Shown here: positions 50,770 to 54,377 of the stretch, one piece after another
Layout of the letters: each line of letters opens with the position of its first letter
Position numbering within the stretch: the first letter of the stretch is position 1
NCBI GenBank assembly: GCA_965658275.1
Contig: CBFHRN010000008.1
Coordinates: 1-54,377 of the forward strand
Direction of reading: 5' to 3'
Length of the DNA: 54,377 nucleotides
Origin: Croceimicrobium sp965658275
GTDB taxonomy: Bacteria; Bacteroidota; Bacteroidia; Flavobacteriales; Schleiferiaceae
Notes under the pieces: generated by a model
Database searches by the model: none
Seen by the model: only the letters and a program-made list of their open reading frames with translations
Told to the model about the DNA's origin: nothing
Program-made: the position numbers and the translations under genes

Positions 50770-53193
50770 ATGAAAAAGAAGGGTATTGTACTCTTATTGG
50801 TTCTATTATTCTCAAATATTGGATTGCTAGCACAAACCAGTATTTCGGGCGTGGTGAATTCCTACAATACTTTGGTGAGCCGCAAGGCTGGAAACTGCGG
50901 GGACACGATTATTGTAGCTAGTTTACCTACCTATAATGTGGGTGAACTTTTGATGTTTTACAATCCGGGAGGGGCTACTTTCGATACCACCTATTCCTCC
51001 TCTTTTGGCGATAGTATAAGTCTCAATCATAGCGGCAAATATGCCTTTGCTTATGTCAGCCAAGTAAGTGCGACGCTTTTAATGGTTTTAGACCGTAGTA
51101 TTGGCAATGCTTTCGGTAATGGAAGCATGGTAATTCGCGTACCAGAGTACAATTATGCTGATGTAGCGAATACGCTAACTGCACCAGCCTACCAAAATGG
51201 TCAAGGAGGGATATTGGTTCTATCGGCAAATAAACTTAGGCTTTCAGCCGATATTGATCTCAGTGAAAAGGGTTTCGCCGGTGGAATTGATGGTCGAAAT
51301 ATGGGGTATTCCTGCGGCTCTTCTGCCTACCGTTATCCTACCGCAAATAATGGTGGCGGTCCCAAAGGAGAAGGGATTGGTCTTATACCTAGTCAAATGG
51401 CTAATGGCCGCGGTCATGCTTTAAATGGCGGTGGCGGCGGTAACAATCATAATGCCGGCGGTGGCGGCGGTGCTAATGGCGGAGCTGGTGGTAAAGGGGG
51501 GAATGAATGGAGTGGCTGCTCCCCGGTTTCTGGAATCGGAGGCCTAGGGGGAGAACCTTTGATAAGCAATGCCATAAGTCGGTTATATTTTGGCGGTGGC
51601 GGTGGGTCAGGACACAATAATGTAAGTGGACTTACTTCTGAAGGTGGAAATGGTGGCGGAATTCTGCTTTTACTTGTCGATACCCTAATCGCAAACGGAG
51701 GTGAGGTAATAAGTAATGGAGGAGATGGGAAATTAATTTCCAATGGTGCGGAAGGCGCTGGAGGTGGAGGAGCAGGAGGTACCATTGTGTTTACAGGGCC
51801 TAACCTAATTGGCGCAGTGGATATAAGTGCTGTAGGTGGGGTTGGCGGAAATTGTACTAGTGGATCTGCTGGCCCAGGAGGTGGAGGTGGAGGCGGTGTC
51901 ATTTGGATACCTTCGCCGAGCTTAGGAATAGGCTCCGCTTTGGTAAATGGCGGCAACTCCGGAACCTTATCCAATGGTACCAACAAATACGGGAGCATCG
52001 ATGGAAATTCTGGTTTTGTAAGGGCAGTTTCTAATTTAAACCGTCCTCAGCCTTTCTCGGGGGGCGGAAATCAAACCAATAATTTCTTAGGTAATGATAC
52101 CTTAATCTGTGCTCTAGATTCAATCTTATTAAGTGCTCCAAATGGTTCTTCCTATTTATGGAGTACTGGAGATACGACCCAAAGTATCTATGCTCAAGGA
52201 GCTGGATCTTACTGGGTTCAGGTAACAATTGGAGCTTGTAGTTATAGTGATACGCTTTTAATTACAAATTACCCAGGAGGAAGCGGTTCTTTCCTAGGAC
52301 CCGATCAAAGTATATGTTTAGGAAGTGCCCTAACGATAAGTACTAGCGTTACAGGGAGTTACTTCTGGAGTACGGGTGCGACTACCAATTCCATCACGAT
52401 TAACAGGGGAGGTTGGTATTGGCTGGATATTAAAGTGGGAACAGCCTGTCCCTCGCGCGACTCTATCTTTATCAATGAAGATGACTTTAACACCTCGGCA
52501 ATAGCGGTCGATACAACTTTCTGTGCAAATGAGGGATATCAGCATACTTATCCTTCAAATTGGACTGCAACTTGGCCTGATGGTAGCAGTGCGAACAGTT
52601 ACACTTTTTCGACAAGCGGAATCTTTTTTGCGGCTGTCTACAATCAAAACGGTTGCGAACGAATCGATACCTTTAAAATCAGGACTTTGGGTACGGATTC
52701 GGTAGTACCTCTGTTTTCAGTATCGGATACTTCCGCCTGCCTAGATTCAGGCTTTCCAGTAGATTTTTCCTATTTAAAAGGTGAAGTCTTTTGGAATGAT
52801 GGGCAAACTTTAAAAGTTCGAACGCTATATGCTAGTCGTCGCTGGATTGTTCGATATGAAGAAGACTGCTTATCATCAGCAGACACATTGAATTTAAGTC
52901 TGATTGATTGCGATACCTGTAGTTTTTTCATTCCCAATGCGTTTTCGCCTAATGGAGATGCTTTAAATGATATTCTCAAACCCATAAGTTCATGTGATTT
53001 TGAAGAGCTTAATTTGAGAATCTTTGATCGATGGGGTGAGCTGCTTTATGAAAGCAGGGATCTAAATGCGAGCTGGGATGGTAGTTTTAGAGGAAGAACC
53101 TGTATGCAAGGAATTTATTTATACGATATCTTATACAAATTACCCTTCCAAGAAGTAAAGCGACAAAAGGGAACGGTCTTACTAAAGCATTAA
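50770..53193 (+). CDS. Glycine-rich secreted protein with Ig-like repeats and T9SS type B C-terminus
   Basis: An 807-residue exported protein. I use the ATG at 50770 (MKKKGIVLLLVLLF, signal peptide ending at LLAQ) because the ATG at 50701 precedes the gyrA terminator hairpin. A glycine-rich part (about residues 190-410) contains repeated GGGGG clusters. Then come four degenerate repeats of about 60-65 residues, each starting with D-x-x-x-C (NDTLICALDS, GPDQSICLGS, VDTTFCANEG, SDTSACLDSG) and containing a W-S/P-x-G core such as YLWSTGDTT and YFWSTGATT: Ig-like modules. The end, NAFSPNGDALNDILKP through RIFDRWGELLYES, is the CHU_C domain used for type IX secretion. A surface or released adhesin is likely. 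Confidence 0.85.
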   Translation: MKKKGIVLLLVLLFSNIGLLAQTSISGVVNSYNTLVSRKAGNCGDTIIVASLPTYNVGELLMFYNPGGATFDTTYSSSFGDSISLNHSGKYAFAYVSQVSATLLMVLDRSIGNAFGNGSMVIRVPEYNYADVANTLTAPAYQNGQGGILVLSANKLRLSADIDLSEKGFAGGIDGRNMGYSCGSSAYRYPTANNGGGPKGEGIGLIPSQMANGRGHALNGGGGGNNHNAGGGGGANGGAGGKGGNEWSGCSPVSGIGGLGGEPLISNAISRLYFGGGGGSGHNNVSGLTSEGGNGGGILLLLVDTLIANGGEVISNGGDGKLISNGAEGAGGGGAGGTIVFTGPNLIGAVDISAVGGVGGNCTSGSAGPGGGGGGGVIWIPSPSLGIGSALVNGGNSGTLSNGTNKYGSIDGNSGFVRAVSNLNRPQPFSGGGNQTNNFLGNDTLICALDSILLSAPNGSSYLWSTGDTTQSIYAQGAGSYWVQVTIGACSYSDTLLITNYPGGSGSFLGPDQSICLGSALTISTSVTGSYFWSTGATTNSITINRGGWYWLDIKVGTACPSRDSIFINEDDFNTSAIAVDTTFCANEGYQHTYPSNWTATWPDGSSANSYTFSTSGIFFAAVYNQNGCERIDTFKIRTLGTDSVVPLFSVSDTSACLDSGFPVDFSYLKGEVFWNDGQTLKVRTLYASRRWIVRYEEDCLSSADTLNLSLIDCDTCSFFIPNAFSPNGDALNDILKPISSCDFEELNLRIFDRWGELLYESRDLNASWDGSFRGRTCMQGIYLYDILYKLPFQEVKRQKGTVLLKH

Positions 53194-53972
53194 GCTAAAA
53201 ACTGTAAGGTCCTTCGATTGAACTCCTGCGGTTTCTCTACATTCACAACGTGGCCACAAGTGGGAATGACCTGCAATTGAATCCATTTTAAGTTTGCGTT
53301 CTCCACCAACTTCTCAATGCTAGGTAAAAACATGTGGTCTTCATCCCCCATTACATATAATGTAGGGTGATTACTATGATTATTTCGATGTGCTTTGAGA
53401 AGTGGATTGATTTCCGCCGCTAATTTAAACCAGCGAATAAATTCCTTCTGATACAATTTTTTGGCCTCTCGCACGAAAAGCAATCGCGACTCCCGATGCT
53501 TTTTTCGTGGCATGATAGTCCATGCAAAAAGTTTGTAGAGTAGAATGTATGGAATTACTGATTTGAATATCACCCCAATGCGCATCAATACCTGAGATCG
53601 GAAATTAAGCTTTAAGACAGCCCCGCCCATCACAATTTTTTCAACGCGATCAGGATGACGATCCGCAATTTCTTTGATGATAATAGTGCCCAATGAAATC
53701 CCGATGAAATGTGATTTCTCAATGCCCAAATGATCTAAAACTTCTACTACTTCCTCACTAATCGATTCGAAAGTGTAAGTAGGGAAGTGGTTTTGATTTA
53801 GATGAGATTTGGAGTTACCGTGACCCCTAAGGTCAATTAAGATTACATTATAAACTTCTTTAAAGTCCTTTAACTGTTTAAACCAAATGCTTGAACTGCC
53901 TCCAGCGCCGTGGACAAAAGTGACCCAAGGTGTTTCAGCTTGATGATGTTTGTACAGTTTGTAATGTAACAT
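53190..53972 (-). CDS. Alpha/beta-hydrolase
   Basis: A 260-residue cytoplasmic hydrolase. FVHGAGGSSSIW forms the oxyanion side, DLRGHGNS follows, the nucleophile Ser is in FIGISLGTIIIKEI, the acid in YVMGDEDHMF and the catalytic His in PTCGHVVNVEKP. This is the MhpC/BioH-like layout of esterases and C-C hydrolases; the substrate is unknown. The start is at 53972; no exact promoter box was found upstream. It overlaps the convergent secreted-protein gene by four bases. Confidence 0.85.
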   Translation of the reverse strand: MLHYKLYKHHQAETPWVTFVHGAGGSSSIWFKQLKDFKEVYNVILIDLRGHGNSKSHLNQNHFPTYTFESISEEVVEVLDHLGIEKSHFIGISLGTIIIKEIADRHPDRVEKIVMGGAVLKLNFRSQVLMRIGVIFKSVIPYILLYKLFAWTIMPRKKHRESRLLFVREAKKLYQKEFIRWFKLAAEINPLLKAHRNNHSNHPTLYVMGDEDHMFLPSIEKLVENANLKWIQLQVIPTCGHVVNVEKPQEFNRRTLQFLA

Positions 53973-54029
53973 GGCTATAAAACTACAGAAAGCATTTGAT
54001 GTTCGATTCGTATTTGCACTTTGAAAGCT

Positions 54030-54037
54030 TATTTTTG
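54030..54037 (+). promoter_or_regulatory. TAnnTTTG promoter box for the YebC gene
   Basis: TATTTTTG is an exact match 31 bases before the ATG at 54069. Confidence 0.5.
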
Positions 54038-54068
54038 TACTTCTAACTCAAAAAAATAGTTTTCGGAA

Positions 54069-54377
54069 ATGGGAAGAGCCTTTGAATACCGTCGTGCAGC
54101 AAAAGAAAAGCGTTGGGGAAAAATGTCACGTTTGTTCCCGCGTTTAGCTAAAGCCATCACAATGGCTGCCAAAGAAGGTGGAGAAGACCCAGATACCAAT
54201 TCTGCCTTGCGCACGGCTATTGCCAATGCCAAGGCACAGAACATGCCGAAAGATAATATTGAGCGCGCTGTTAAAAGGGCTAGCGGTAATGACGCAGCAA
54301 CTTACGTTGAGGTAAACTACGAAGGTAAAGGTCCTCATGGAGTATTGGTATATGTAGAGTGCGCTACTGATAATACT
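54069..54377 (+). CDS. YebC/PmpR-family protein, 3' end cut by the window
   Basis: 103 residues of the N-terminal part are visible and the frame is open at the right edge. The start MGRAFEYRRAAKEKRWGKMS is the Bacteroidota form of the usual MAGHSKWANIKHRKAAQD, followed by RLAKAITMAAKEGG and MPKDNIERAVKRASG, the YebC_N signature. YebC proteins have been described as DNA-binding regulators and, more recently, as factors that help ribosomes at proline stretches; which applies here is not visible. Confidence 0.9.
   Translation, partial: MGRAFEYRRAAKEKRWGKMSRLFPRLAKAITMAAKEGGEDPDTNSALRTAIANAKAQNMPKDNIERAVKRASGNDAATYVEVNYEGKGPHGVLVYVECATDNT

Noticed and set aside
51447..51998. Long open frame on the minus strand encoding a proline-rich peptide
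   Set aside because: It is the complement of the glycine-rich block of the secreted protein; GGN codons read as CCN on the other strand. No promoter, start context or family support.
1..54377. CRISPR array, prophage, insertion sequence, rRNA or tRNA genes
   Set aside because: No regularly spaced repeats, transposase or phage-protein motifs, or cloverleaf-like sequences were seen on either strand by eye; a tRNA or repeat-finder scan would settle it.

Overview
The window looks like chromosomal DNA of a marine-type Bacteroidota, most likely a flavobacterium-like lineage. This rests on three things: two secreted proteins carrying the gliding-motility/type IX secretion C-terminal domain, the Bacteroidota promoter box TAnnTTTG in front of many genes with no clear Shine-Dalgarno sequences, and typical family content (S46 dipeptidyl-peptidase, Bacteroidota-style Ccm genes, CvfB, YpdA, YebC variant). 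I see no rRNA, tRNA, insertion sequence, phage gene or CRISPR array. The window starts inside one gene and ends inside another. The species is inferred only at phylum/class level.

Layout. 1-2.5 kb: the end of an outer-membrane protein gene, coupled to a solute-binding lipoprotein. 2.5-6.7 kb (minus): NhaC antiporter, Maf pyrophosphatase, UbiA-type prenyltransferase, KdsC-like phosphatase and a DUF2520 protein, mostly overlapping. 6.8-8.7 kb: a secreted PKD/CHU_C protein. 8.7-13.1 kb (minus): cytochrome c maturation genes ccmB-C-D-E-F. 13.1-16.3 kb: glutathione peroxidase, MtaB tRNA methylthiotransferase, a small protein and an inositol-monophosphatase-like enzyme. 16.3-22.2 kb (minus): amidase, MCE/MlaD protein, membrane Fe-S protein, HAD protein, lipoprotein, HdrB-like CCG protein and a conserved protein usually misnamed ABC transporter ATPase. 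22.3-25 kb: LptD-like LPS assembly protein. 25-28.5 kb: cysteine dioxygenase facing a GAD/CSAD-type decarboxylase plus a sodium:solute symporter, a probable hypotaurine/taurine module. 28.5-30.3 kb (minus): an uncharacterised three-gene operon with a coiled-coil protein and two small proteins that look like pieces of a larger OmpA-linked family; one has a frameshift in a G run. 30.5-41.9 kb: PpiD-like foldase, DPP11-like peptidase, DsbA-like protein, exonuclease VII, SulP transporter, CvfB, YpdA and a di-heme lipoprotein. 41.9-45.4 kb: SLC13 transporter and a decayed PAS/GAF sensor pseudogene. 45.4-54.4 kb: ClpC, GyrA, a glycine-rich type IX cargo protein, an alpha/beta hydrolase and the start of a YebC gene.

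How the parts relate. Most genes serve the envelope (LptD, MlaD, amidase, PpiD, secreted CHU_C proteins), respiration and redox (Ccm, Fe-S proteins, glutathione peroxidase, YpdA, di-heme lipoprotein) and housekeeping (GyrA, ClpC, XseAB, MtaB). The most interesting items are the cysteine-to-hypotaurine module with a eukaryote-like active site in its dioxygenase, the uncharacterised split operon at 28.5-30.3 kb, and a recurrent arrangement in which the TAnnTTTG box ends 4-5 bases before the ATG, which predicts leaderless mRNAs. The genome is compact: five of ten convergent gene junctions overlap by exactly four bases at their stop codons.
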